A stretch of 15,444 nt of DNA, taken from assembly GCA_964477295.1 (NCBI GenBank), contig CAYZEZ010000099.1:1-15444 (forward strand). The letters run 5' to 3'. Shown in pieces: positions 7,613 to 15,444 of the stretch. The DNA comes from CAYZEZ01 sp964477295. Lineage in GTDB: Bacteria > Bacteroidota > Bacteroidia > Bacteroidales > SM23-62. Position 1 is the first letter of the stretch. The number at the start of each line of letters is the position of its first letter. Made by a program: the position numbers and the translations under genes. The notes under the pieces are model-generated. The model ran no database searches. It was not told the origin of the DNA and saw only the letters and a list, made by a program, of their open reading frames with translations.

Positions 7613-8659
7613 ATGACTAATATGAAAATCCCAAAGCAAATTCCCGATGAGGTTACGCTGGATGAGATGTTATCACGTCCAACGACCGATCTGAACAATT
7701 TTATTAAAGAGCTTGATGGTGATATCATGATCCTCGGTGCCGGTGGAAAGATGGGGGTGACGCTGGCGATGATGGCAAATAGGGCTATCCGTGAGACAGG
7801 TCTCGGCAAGAAAGTTATCGCAGTAGATCGTTTCGATGATAGAACTGCCCTGGTTTTACTTGAAAAGGCTGGAGTTAAAACCCTTACCTGTGATTTATTG
7901 AACAGGGAAGAAGTATCAAAGCTCCCGGAGGTTCTGAACATAATATATATGGTGGGTAAAAAATTCGGGACAGAAAATGATACTGAACTGACCTGGGCAA
8001 TAAATGTACTGGCCCCGGAACATGTGGCAGCCCACTTCAGGAAGTCCAGGATTGTAGTTTTTTCAACGGGATGTGTTTATCCTCTGGTCAGACCTTCTGA
8101 AGGTGGATCTTTAGAAGATACACCACCCGCGCCAGTGGGAGAATACGCACAGTCATGCCTCGGACGGGAAAGGGTATTTTCATATTACAATAAAAATTCC
8201 GGTACAAAGACATGTCTGTTCCGCCTGAATTATTCAATTGACCTGCGGTATGGAGTCTTGTATGATATTGGTATTAAAGTGTACAATTCAAAACCGGTTG
8301 AACTGGCGGTGAGCCATTTCAACTGCATCTGGCAGGGAGATGCCAGCAGATTAGCTTTATTGTGCCTTGGGCAATGCAGTTCTCCACCCACGATACTTAA
8401 CATAACAGGGCCTGAAACAATCTCTGTAAAGGAAACGGCCAAAAAATTTGCGAGGTATTTTAATAAAGAGGTCGAGTTCCTTGGAGAGGTTCCAAATTCA
8501 ACAATGTACCTTAGCAATGCATCGAGATCATTTGAAATATTTGGTAAACCGGTTGTCCCTGCGGAGAAAATGATTGAATGGCAGGCTCAATGGATTGAAC
8601 AGGGTGGAAGATCCCTGAACAAGCCTACTCATTTTGAAGTTACCAGTGGACAATATTAA
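7613..8659 (+). CDS. NAD(P)-dependent epimerase/dehydratase-like extended SDR with YxxxC in place of YxxxK
   Basis: A 348-residue extended short-chain dehydrogenase/reductase, numbered here from ATG 7613. The frame opens at GTG 7592, and ATG 7622 is another possible start; the Rossmann motif is unaffected. The nucleotide-binding motif GAGGKMG lies at about 42-48 (DIMILGAGGKMG). A strand ending FSTGCVYP (about 150-157) holds the Ser/Thr of the active site. The catalytic motif is Tyr178-Ala-Gln-Ser-Cys182 (GEYAQSCLGRER), so the Lys of YxxxK is Cys. The C-terminal part (LNITGPETISVKETAKKF) is the usual sugar-nucleotide-epimerase-like substrate domain, and the protein ends KPTHFEVTSGQY. It lacks a signal peptide and should be cytosolic. 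It is followed 11 bases later by the DHDPS-like gene and heads the rightward operon. Fold is sure; whether it is a redox enzyme on a free sugar acid or a sugar nucleotide is unknown. Confidence 0.85.
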   Translation: MTNMKIPKQIPDEVTLDEMLSRPTTDLNNFIKELDGDIMILGAGGKMGVTLAMMANRAIRETGLGKKVIAVDRFDDRTALVLLEKAGVKTLTCDLLNREEVSKLPEVLNIIYMVGKKFGTENDTELTWAINVLAPEHVAAHFRKSRIVVFSTGCVYPLVRPSEGGSLEDTPPAPVGEYAQSCLGRERVFSYYNKNSGTKTCLFRLNYSIDLRYGVLYDIGIKVYNSKPVELAVSHFNCIWQGDASRLALLCLGQCSSPPTILNITGPETISVKETAKKFARYFNKEVEFLGEVPNSTMYLSNASRSFEIFGKPVVPAEKMIEWQAQWIEQGGRSLNKPTHFEVTSGQY

Positions 8660-8670
8660 AACTGATCAAT

Positions 8671-9747
8671 TTGAATATATCTGATATCCCAAAAAATGCA
8701 CTTGACCCTTTCAAAAAGGGGGTAGTGATCCCTGCCATGCCTCTTGCTCTGGATCCTGACCGTCAATTTGATGAATTGCATCAGAAAGCCCTGATCCGTT
8801 ATTATATCGATGCAGGCGCAGGAGGAATTGCAGTGGGGGTACATACAACACAATTTGAAATTCGCGATCCTAAACATGGATTATTTGAAACTGTTCTTAA
8901 ATATTGCTCAGAGACAATTGATCATTGGTGCAATAAAACAGGACAACCCATATTGAAGATTGCCGGAATTTGTGGAAAAACACAACAAGCTATGCAGGAA
9001 GCAACATTTGGAGCTCAGACAGGCTATCATGCAGGAATGGTAAGCCTGAGCGATTTAAAGAATGCTTCCATCGATGAATTAATTAATCACTGCAGGAAGA
9101 TTGCGGAAATCATTCCAGTTATGGGTTTTTATCTCCAACCTGCCGTTGGTGGCAGAATCTTGCCCATCGATTTCTGGCGAAAGTTTGGAGAGCTCGACAA
9201 TATATTAGGTATTAAAATAGCTCCCTTTAACCGCTACCAGACAATTGATGTGATTCGCGGGATCTGTGACGCTGGTCGTGTCGATGACATTACCCTGTAT
9301 ACCGGGAACGATGATAATATTGTCCTGGATCTGCTTTCAGAATATAAATTTAATAATTCGTTCAGGGAAGGAAGAATTCGAATTAAAGGGGGACTCCTCG
9401 GACATTGGGCAGTATGGACGCGCAAAGCCGTGGAATTATTGAGTAGTATCCAGAAATTGATGGAATCAGATGATCCGATCCCCACGGAAATTCTCACACT
9501 GGCTAACCAGGTGACTGACAGCAATGCGGCATTATTTGATACTGCTAATAATTTTAAAGGGTGTATCCCGGGGATTCATGAAGTATTGTCCCGTCAGGGA
9601 TTAATAGGCAGTATAGCTTGTCTTAACCCTGATGAAAAACTATCACCGGGTCAATCTGAAGAAATTGATCGAATTTATAATATTTATCCGCATCTGAACG
9701 ATGATGATTTTGTCCGACAGAATATCGACAAATGGCTAAAGGATTAA
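8671..9747 (+). CDS. Dihydrodipicolinate synthase-family aldolase/lyase
   Basis: A 358-residue DapA/NanA-superfamily TIM barrel, longer than the usual roughly 300. Members form a Schiff base with a 2-keto acid and catalyse aldol addition, cleavage or dehydration. Key residues are visible: the Schiff-base lysine Lys182 (LGIKIAPFNRYQT) and the tyrosine Tyr154 (MGFYLQPAVGG). Distinctive blocks are RYYIDAGAGGIAVGVHTTQF (43-62), LYTGNDDNIVLDLL (209-222) and GGLLGHWAVWT (240-250). These mark a subfamily distinct from true DapA, so lysine biosynthesis is unlikely. The start is TTG at 8671; the next in-frame ATG would remove conserved N-terminal sequence. It overlaps the next gene by 16 bases. Its place between an SDR and an aminotransferase suggests a keto-sugar-acid substrate, as inference. 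Confidence 0.87.
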   Translation: MNISDIPKNALDPFKKGVVIPAMPLALDPDRQFDELHQKALIRYYIDAGAGGIAVGVHTTQFEIRDPKHGLFETVLKYCSETIDHWCNKTGQPILKIAGICGKTQQAMQEATFGAQTGYHAGMVSLSDLKNASIDELINHCRKIAEIIPVMGFYLQPAVGGRILPIDFWRKFGELDNILGIKIAPFNRYQTIDVIRGICDAGRVDDITLYTGNDDNIVLDLLSEYKFNNSFREGRIRIKGGLLGHWAVWTRKAVELLSSIQKLMESDDPIPTEILTLANQVTDSNAALFDTANNFKGCIPGIHEVLSRQGLIGSIACLNPDEKLSPGQSEEIDRIYNIYPHLNDDDFVRQNIDKWLKD

Positions 9748-10598
9748 ACAATAGTGAACTAGTTATTCGCAGGATGATCCCGGATGATATCTCTCTTGGA
9801 ATGAAATTAAAATCATTTGCCGGCTGGAACCAGGTAGAAGAAGACTGGGAGATGTTTCTGGGAGCCGGTGGTGAAAATTTTGTTGTCAGCCTTAATGGGC
9901 AGGATGTCGGAACGGTGACTTCAGTTCCGTTTCAAAATCATTTTTCATGGATCGGGATGGTGCTTGTTGATCCATCAGCAAGGCGAAAAGGGGTTGGTAC
10001 AGCATTGCTCAATAAATCCATTGAAGTATCGCTTCAAAAGGGTCCTGTTCGCCTCGATGCAACTGCCGATGGATATGAGTTATACAAAACCCTGGGATTT
10101 ATCAGGGAATACGAACTGGTACGAATGGTCCGGAGATCAAGGCCCTTTGAAAGAGAAACTATAGCTTCATGCTGCCGGTTGAGTATAGATGATTTGCCTG
10201 ATGTGATAAAATACGACGCAACCATTTTTGGAGCCAACAGGAGATTTATTCTAAATTCATTTTTCAACAGGAATCCTGAATACGCTATTAACTATTCCGG
10301 AGAGGAATCAATTGAAGGATATTGTTTGGGCAGATCGGGGAGCCACTATGAGCAGATTGGTCCTGTTCTAGCAGAATCAGAAGCCATTGCCAGGGATCTG
10401 ATAATTACTGCATTAAATAAATGTTCCACGTCAGATGTAGTTGTGGATGCATTTGTTGACAAATCTGATTGGATCTCATTTTTAGAAGACATTGGTTTTA
10501 CCAGGCAGCGTACATTCATCAGGATGTGCCTGGGCGATCTGAAATATCCAGGCATTACTGATAAGCAATTTGTCATTGCTGGTCCCGAAATTGGATGA
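9732..10598 (+). CDS. GNAT-family N-acetyltransferase with tandem GNAT domains
   Basis: A 288-residue cytosolic acetyl-CoA-dependent acyltransferase. The first GNAT domain (about 9-130) has the acetyl-CoA pyrophosphate-binding motif Arg84-Arg-Lys-Gly-Val-Gly-Thr90 after strand 4 (IGMVLVDPSA), and a typical end, LYKTLGFIREYEL. The second half (about 145-280) repeats a degenerate GNAT fold (EGYCLGRSG, VVVDAFVDKSDWISFLEDIGF) without a clear binding motif, an arrangement like YitH-type two-domain GNATs. The ATG lies inside the end of the DHDPS-like gene (16-base overlap), which implies translational coupling. The DegT aminotransferase follows 32 bases later, so acetylation of an amino group made by that enzyme is a reasonable guess, though the substrate cannot be read from sequence. 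Confidence 0.85.
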   Translation: MAKGLNNSELVIRRMIPDDISLGMKLKSFAGWNQVEEDWEMFLGAGGENFVVSLNGQDVGTVTSVPFQNHFSWIGMVLVDPSARRKGVGTALLNKSIEVSLQKGPVRLDATADGYELYKTLGFIREYELVRMVRRSRPFERETIASCCRLSIDDLPDVIKYDATIFGANRRFILNSFFNRNPEYAINYSGEESIEGYCLGRSGSHYEQIGPVLAESEAIARDLIITALNKCSTSDVVVDAFVDKSDWISFLEDIGFTRQRTFIRMCLGDLKYPGITDKQFVIAGPEIG

Positions 10599-10630
10599 AA
10601 AAAAATAATACTAACATAAATTAAACTATT

Positions 10631-11818
10631 ATGGCAGGTCCCGGTTCATATCTAATTGGAAAAGAAGAAATTAAAGAAGTATTAGAAGTTATGGAATCAG
10701 GTCAGCTGTTTCGTTACGGAGATCTGAATGATCCTAAATTCAGACATAAAGTTTATACCCTGGAAAAGGAGTTTGCTGATTATTGCGGAGTGGACCATAC
10801 GCTGGCTACCAGTTCAGGTACAAGCGCCCTTATGCTGCCTCTTATGGCCATAGGAGCCCAACCAGGTGATGAAGTGATCGTACCGGCATATACATTTGTA
10901 TCAAGCTATACTGCTATCATTTTTTCAGGATTTACTCCGGTTCTGGCTGAAATAGATGAAAGTCTCACCATTGATCCGGAAGATATCAGGAAAAAGATTA
11001 CTGATAAAACGAAAGCTATCATGCCTGTTCATATGCTCGGAAATCCTTGTAATATGGATGAAATTGTCAAAATTGCCAATGAACATAATCTGATGGTTAT
11101 TGAGGATTGCTGCCAGGCTGCCGGGGCATCCTATAAAGGGAAAAAGTTGGGATCAATCGGGACAGCAGGTGGATTCTCATTGAATATATTTAAAGTGATC
11201 ACTGCCGGTGACGGAGGTATTATAACCACCAATGATCCGGAACTTTACGAGCTCGTTTTCGGATTACACGATCAGGGGCATACACCTGACCGGGCTGGAG
11301 TCCAGGTTGGGGACAGATCCATTCTTGGATTGAATTTCAGGGTAAATGAATTAATTGGAGCCATTGCACTAGCTCAATTCAGGAAAATGGATGGTATCAT
11401 ATCCACTTTAAGAGGAATAAAGGCAAAATTCAAGCAAAGGATTGCCAACCTTGCTGATTTTCATTTTCGCCAGCTAAATGATCAAGATGGTGATGTGGCT
11501 ACTATCTGCACGGTTATATTTGAAAGTAAGGAAAAAGCAGATAAGGTATGTAAAGTCCTGGGTACTGATACGGTGGACCATAGTGGATGGCACGTTTATG
11601 CAAACATGGAACATATAATTGACTATTTCAAGGAGATTGGAAGACCGGTTAAAAAAGGAAGCTTCCCTGTAACGGATGATATCTTAAGCCGGTCAGTTAA
11701 TATTAGTGTGGGGGTAGTAGATGCCGGTCTGGGAGCAGGGTGGGGATTGAATATACATTCTGATGATAAAGAGATTGAACAGAAAGCAAAAGAATTTATT
11801 AATGCATGCAAATTGTAA
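10631..11818 (+). CDS. DegT/DnrJ/EryC1/StrS-family PLP-dependent aminotransferase
   Basis: A 395-residue sugar aminotransferase-type protein, using PLP to transfer an amino group (usually from glutamate) to a keto-sugar. The internal aldimine lysine is Lys188 in FSLNIFKVITAGDGG; Asp159 (VIEDCCQA) pairs with the pyridine nitrogen; SSGTSAL (61-67) binds the phosphate; and NFRVNELIGAIALAQ is the conserved block before the C-terminal domain. The G-E-G-G after the lysine is G-D-G-G here, a conservative change. The N-terminal layout (LIGKEEIKEVLEVMESGQLF, then RYG) recalls the KdnA-like branch (8-amino-3,8-dideoxy-octulosonate transaminases), though I cannot confirm this without alignment. The neighbouring GNAT and the DHDPS-like enzyme, which handles keto acids, fit an amino-sugar-acid pathway. 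Confidence 0.9.
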   Translation: MAGPGSYLIGKEEIKEVLEVMESGQLFRYGDLNDPKFRHKVYTLEKEFADYCGVDHTLATSSGTSALMLPLMAIGAQPGDEVIVPAYTFVSSYTAIIFSGFTPVLAEIDESLTIDPEDIRKKITDKTKAIMPVHMLGNPCNMDEIVKIANEHNLMVIEDCCQAAGASYKGKKLGSIGTAGGFSLNIFKVITAGDGGIITTNDPELYELVFGLHDQGHTPDRAGVQVGDRSILGLNFRVNELIGAIALAQFRKMDGIISTLRGIKAKFKQRIANLADFHFRQLNDQDGDVATICTVIFESKEKADKVCKVLGTDTVDHSGWHVYANMEHIIDYFKEIGRPVKKGSFPVTDDILSRSVNISVGVVDAGLGAGWGLNIHSDDKEIEQKAKEFINACKL

Positions 11819-11822
11819 TGGT

Positions 11823-13073
11823 ATGAAATATATATTATTTTGTTGTATTGGATACTTATTGATTGGCTGCAACCAACCTTCCCAGGAGAAATCTATCCTC
11901 TCAGCAGGGGTATCCATGATCAATATTACACCGGAAACTCCCATCCCTATGAGCGGATACGGGAGCAGGAAAGATCCTTTCCAGGGCATTCATGATTCAA
12001 TCTGGGCGAGAGCAATAGTTTTTAGCGATGGTATAAACAAGGCAGCGATTGTTTCGGCTGAGATCATCGGATTATCTGACGTAACTGTCACTGAAATCTC
12101 AAATCGAATTGAAAAGAAGTCGGGAATCGACCAGGATAATATACTTATGACAGTTGTGCATAACCATAGTGGACCTGTTACCAGAGTGTATAGTAAAAAT
12201 ATTTCTCCTGAAGTCGATGCCTATGTAAAAGAGCTACAGGAGAAATTGGTTCAACTGGTTATTAATGCCGATAAAAATCTTCAACCTGCCAGGATTGGGG
12301 CAGGAAAAGGAGAATGTAAAATGAATATTAACCGCAGGGCTAACGATGGAAAAGGGAATATCCAGCTTGGCAGGAATCCTTATGGTCCGTGCGATCACGA
12401 AGTGGGTGTTGTCAGAATTGATGATGAACAGGGAAATTTAATGTCACTCCTTATCGACTGGCCATGTCATGCTGTGGTTATGGGACCGAGAAACCTCCTG
12501 GTTTGTGGCGATTGGCCGGGGGCTACATCAAGGTATGTGGAAGACAGCTTGAACCTCCCGGTTTGCTCACCCATTCTGGTGGGTGCATCGGGCGACATTA
12601 ATCCAATCTATGGCCCACATATCGATTTTGTGGATATTAACTCATATGCATATGCCCTGGATGCCATTGCATATGATCTTGGGAATGAAGCAATACGGAT
12701 TTCCAATGAAATTAAAACCAGTTCAAATGGCGAGATTAAGTCTGTCCGGAAAAGCATTTTTTTACCTCCCAAAGTTGAAGACCCGGAGAATGACGTGGAA
12801 GTGCGCCTTTCAGTTATCAGGATAGGTGATATTGTCCTGGCCGGGATAAATGGTGAGGTTTTTAATCAGATAGGTGTAAAGATCAGAGAGCAATCGCCTT
12901 ACCCGAATACGTTTATTATAACCCATTGTAATGGCAGCTCTGGTTATTTAGTCAGCGATGCAGCAATACCTGAGGGTGGATACGAAGTGAGGGTAACGAA
13001 GGCAAAATCGGGGGCAGAAGAGGGAATCATCAATGGATTGTTGGAGATGATTGGAGAACTTGATGAACAATGA
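11823..13073 (+). CDS. Neutral/alkaline ceramidase N-terminal-domain-like lipoprotein hydrolase
   Basis: ATG 11823 is chosen over an upstream in-frame start because it gives a perfect lipoprotein signal, MKYILFCCIGYLLIGC, with Cys16 lipidated, and lies 4 bases after the aminotransferase stop. The 416 residues match the N-terminal metalloamidase domain of neutral ceramidases: INITPETPIPMSGYGSR at the start, His113-Asn-His115 (VVHNHSGP), His216 (DWPCHAVVMGP) followed by CGDWPG, Glu345 (GINGEVFN) and Tyr375/Tyr387 (SSGYLVSDAAIPEGGYE). The His, His, Glu and Tyr pattern corresponds to the zinc site of that family. It is much shorter than true ceramidases, which run about 650-750 residues, so the C-terminal domain is missing. 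Sphingolipid hydrolysis is doubtful; an amide or ester of a glycan is an alternative. It shares 4 bases (ATGA) with the next gene. Confidence 0.8.
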   Translation: MKYILFCCIGYLLIGCNQPSQEKSILSAGVSMINITPETPIPMSGYGSRKDPFQGIHDSIWARAIVFSDGINKAAIVSAEIIGLSDVTVTEISNRIEKKSGIDQDNILMTVVHNHSGPVTRVYSKNISPEVDAYVKELQEKLVQLVINADKNLQPARIGAGKGECKMNINRRANDGKGNIQLGRNPYGPCDHEVGVVRIDDEQGNLMSLLIDWPCHAVVMGPRNLLVCGDWPGATSRYVEDSLNLPVCSPILVGASGDINPIYGPHIDFVDINSYAYALDAIAYDLGNEAIRISNEIKTSSNGEIKSVRKSIFLPPKVEDPENDVEVRLSVIRIGDIVLAGINGEVFNQIGVKIREQSPYPNTFIITHCNGSSGYLVSDAAIPEGGYEVRVTKAKSGAEEGIINGLLEMIGELDEQ

Positions 13074-15444
13074 ATAATGAATATCGAATATTAAATTTCG
13101 AAGTGAAAAACTCTTTTCCCGCAAAACTTAGAACTAAGAACCAGGAACTAAGAACTAGTTACTTATATTTAGTTTGTCTTTTATGTATACTGTTATCAGG
13201 AACATCCTGCAAAAATACATCGGATGTTATTTACCTTGATCCGGAGCAGACAGTTGATAAAAGGGTAGAGGATTTGCTCTCCCGAATGACCTTGGAAGAG
13301 AAGGTAGGACAGATCAATTGGCCATGTGTATATAATGACAGATTTGGAGAAAGCATTCCAGCCAAAAGAGAAGGTGTCAGGAAATTTGTTACCGGAGACC
13401 TGGTAGGTATCGGCCCCGGAGGAGGATTTTTTACACTGGCCAATGAAATATCACGCGAAGGCACAAGGCAGCAGGCTTTAACATTCAATGAACTACAGCA
13501 GCTTGCCCTGGATTCCACCAGGCTCGGAATACCTTTGATGCAGGTAGAAGAAGGGACACACGGTTATATGGCCCCGGGTGCTACAATTTTTCCTGAAGGA
13601 CTTGGATTGGGCGCAACCTGGAACATGAAACTGATTGAAGATGTTTATAGTGTGGCTGCAAAAGAGGCAAGATCAGTCGGTGTTCACCAGCTGTTTACAC
13701 TTGTTATTGAACCCAACAGGGATCCGCGACATGGAAGAAACCAGCAGACCTACAGTGAAGATCCATATCTATGTTCACGCATTGCTGAATCTATTGTTTA
13801 TGGTGCCCAAGGCGATGATATTTCTGCAAACGATAAATTGATAGCAGGTCTGTGTCATTATCCGGGTCAGACCCAGGGATTGAATGGTATCAACCGGGGA
13901 ACCATGGATATATCCGAACGAACCATCCGTGAAATATTCTTACCACCCTGGGAGGCTGGTGTGAAAAATGCAGGTGCCCTGGGTGTTATGGCCACACATC
14001 CTTCCATTAACGGCTATCCAAACCATGGCTCCGAGAAGTATCTTACCAAGATTCTCAGAAATGAACTGGGATTTGAAGGAAATGTGTTAAGCGAAGGGAG
14101 TAACACAGGAACCCTTATCTACGAGCGGGTAGTGGCTACTGAAAAAGAAGCGGGTCCTATTGTCTTGAATGCAGGTGTAGATGTTAACATCACATTCGAA
14201 TCAGGTTATATGGAGGATATGATAGAAAATGTCAAGGAAGGAAATGTGTCGATGGAATTGCTTGACCGGGCAGTCAGGCGGATACTGAGACTTAAATTCC
14301 TCCTCGGACTATTTGAGGATCCATTTGTCGATGTAAACAGGGCTGTGGAGGTCGTGCACAACGATTCTCATCTTGAACTTGCCCTTGAAGCTGCCCGGGA
14401 AGGAATTGTGCTGCTAAAAAATGAAAACTCACTATTACCCCTCGATAAAAACATCCGGTCTATTGCTGTAATCGGACCCAATGCTGATGACCGGGAAAAC
14501 ATCCTGGGTGATTATATCCCAAAGAAGTTATTGTATGAGGCTGAAACAGTATTGGAAGCTATTGAAAATAAGGTTTCTGCACAAACCCGGGTTACATATG
14601 TGAAGGGATGCGATGTGCTGGACAGTACACTGAATGAAATTTCTCTTGCCAGGGAAGCTGCACGAAATGCTGAGGTTGCTATTGTTGTAGTTGGCGAGGA
14701 TGAGCGAACCGACGGCGAAAGCGATGATGCAGCCGACCTTGACCTTACTGGTTACCAGTCCGAACTGATAAAGGCGGTTCAGGGTACCGGGACTCCAACA
14801 GTGGTTGTACTTATTAGCGGCAGGCCTTTAACTATAAGGTGGACAGCTGAACATGTACCGGCTATAATGGAGGCTTGGATGTGTGGAGAACGCGGAGGTG
14901 AAGCCATAACCGATGTGCTGTTTGGCGATTATAATCCATGTGGCAGAATACCAATAACTTTTCCGCGTCATGTAGGACAAATGCCTTTTTACTACAACTA
15001 TAAACCTGCCAAGTTTAACCGTCACTGGAGGGCTTACGTGACATATCCCTTAACTCCATTGTGGGAGTTCGGATATGGCCTCAGCTATACTTATTTTAAT
15101 TATTCTAACTTACAGATCAACCCGGCAGAAATACACGCCGGAGAATCTGTAAATGTGAGCGTGGATATCAAAAACATTGGTGATCAGGCAGGGAAGGAGG
15201 TGGTACAGTTGTACCTCGATGATGTGATCAGCTCCATGGTTACTCCCATTATGGAACTGAAAGGATTTGAAAAAGTTCATCTGGAACCTGGCGAGGTCAA
15301 AACAGTGCATTTTCAATTAACCTCACAGGAGTTGTCCCTGTACAATAGGGGAATGGAACGTGTTGTTGAACCAGGTGCATTTGATGTAATGATCGGCAGT
15401 TCCTGTAAAGATATCCGGCTTAAAGGCAGTTTTGTCGTAAATGA
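13070..15444 (+). CDS. Glycoside hydrolase family 3 lipoprotein (runs off the right edge)
   Basis: The frame is open from ATG 13070, which overlaps the preceding stop as ATGA, to the window edge: 791 residues, probably only a few short of complete. A long N-region precedes a signal core (YLYLVCLLCILLSGTSC, Cys47). GH3 N-terminal barrel about 53-375: RVEDLLSRMTLEEKVGQI, GATIFPEGLGLGATW, and Arg220-His-Gly-Arg223 in NRDPRHGRNQQTYSEDPYL. GH3 C-terminal alpha/beta domain about 440-660: EGIVLLKNENSLLPL, IAVIGPNAD, LDLTGYQSELI; Glu550 is a candidate acid/base. FGYGLSYTYF precedes a fibronectin-III-like domain (GKEVVQLYL, ELKGFEKVHLEPGE). Two canonical residues differ: the usual Asp nucleophile in S-D-W is Glu342 (LSEGS), and the Lys of the K-H motif is Cys262 (LCHYPG). 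Family sure, sugar specificity unknown. Confidence 0.93.
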   Translation, partial: MNNEYRILNFEVKNSFPAKLRTKNQELRTSYLYLVCLLCILLSGTSCKNTSDVIYLDPEQTVDKRVEDLLSRMTLEEKVGQINWPCVYNDRFGESIPAKREGVRKFVTGDLVGIGPGGGFFTLANEISREGTRQQALTFNELQQLALDSTRLGIPLMQVEEGTHGYMAPGATIFPEGLGLGATWNMKLIEDVYSVAAKEARSVGVHQLFTLVIEPNRDPRHGRNQQTYSEDPYLCSRIAESIVYGAQGDDISANDKLIAGLCHYPGQTQGLNGINRGTMDISERTIREIFLPPWEAGVKNAGALGVMATHPSINGYPNHGSEKYLTKILRNELGFEGNVLSEGSNTGTLIYERVVATEKEAGPIVLNAGVDVNITFESGYMEDMIENVKEGNVSMELLDRAVRRILRLKFLLGLFEDPFVDVNRAVEVVHNDSHLELALEAAREGIVLLKNENSLLPLDKNIRSIAVIGPNADDRENILGDYIPKKLLYEAETVLEAIENKVSAQTRVTYVKGCDVLDSTLNEISLAREAARNAEVAIVVVGEDERTDGESDDAADLDLTGYQSELIKAVQGTGTPTVVVLISGRPLTIRWTAEHVPAIMEAWMCGERGGEAITDVLFGDYNPCGRIPITFPRHVGQMPFYYNYKPAKFNRHWRAYVTYPLTPLWEFGYGLSYTYFNYSNLQINPAEIHAGESVNVSVDIKNIGDQAGKEVVQLYLDDVISSMVTPIMELKGFEKVHLEPGEVKTVHFQLTSQELSLYNRGMERVVEPGAFDVMIGSSCKDIRLKGSFVVN
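13124..13158 (+). repeat. Tandem heptanucleotide repeat, GAACTAR type
   Basis: Five successive 7-base units: AAACTTA, GAACTAA, GAACCAG, GAACTAA, GAACTAG. The last four also form two 14-base copies (13131-13144 and 13145-13158) differing at one base. It lies inside the 5' end of the GH3 frame, where it encodes KLRTKNQELRTS. No ATG, GTG or TTG in frame lies between it and the signal-peptide core, so translation must cross it. Confidence 0.75.

Noticed and set aside
11763..11822. Twenty extra N-terminal codons of the ceramidase-like gene
   Set aside because: They overlap the end of the aminotransferase and would bury the perfect lipoprotein signal that starts at 11823.
13231..13518. Minus-strand open frame of 95 codons
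   Set aside because: It is antisense to well-conserved GH3 sequence and is a shadow frame.

Overview
The window looks like a carbohydrate-degradation locus from a member of the Bacteroidota. The main evidence is a secreted protein ending in a type IX secretion (T9SS) C-terminal sorting domain, several lipoprotein hydrolases, AT-rich intergenic DNA, no clear Shine-Dalgarno sequences, and a TAnnTTTG-type promoter candidate. No regulator, SusC/SusD pair, RNA gene or CRISPR array is visible. No species can be named from sequence alone.

Layout. (1) Positions 1-452 (+) hold the C-terminus of a gene entering from the left, probably the beta-sandwich end of a glycoside hydrolase. (2) Positions 7240 to 513 (-) form a leftward group. 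Its order is an exported nucleoside hydrolase, a lipoprotein clan-A-like glycoside hydrolase, an unannotated relic of a sulfatase C-terminus, an intact iduronate-2-sulfatase-like sulfatase, and a large beta-helix/fn3/discoidin protein with a T9SS tail. (3) Positions 7241-7612 are a divergent intergenic region with AT-rich ends and a more GC-rich core that reads like a decayed gene. (4) Positions 7613 to the right edge (+) form a tightly packed operon: SDR-type oxidoreductase, DHDPS-like aldolase/lyase, double-GNAT acetyltransferase, DegT-type aminotransferase, neutral-ceramidase-like lipoprotein, and a GH3 enzyme that runs off the window.

How it may work (inference). Envelope enzymes (sulfatase, beta-helix protein, two or three glycoside hydrolases) would trim a sulfated or decorated glycan. 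The cytosolic SDR, DHDPS-like enzyme, aminotransferase and acetyltransferase would process or make an unusual keto- or amino-sugar acid. The four cytosolic genes are the best candidate for an undescribed pathway. Two of the rightward enzymes carry substitutions at positions that are normally catalytic: YxxxC instead of YxxxK in the SDR, and Glu instead of Asp plus Cys instead of Lys in GH3. Two gene relics and a translated heptanucleotide repeat show that the locus has been rearranged.
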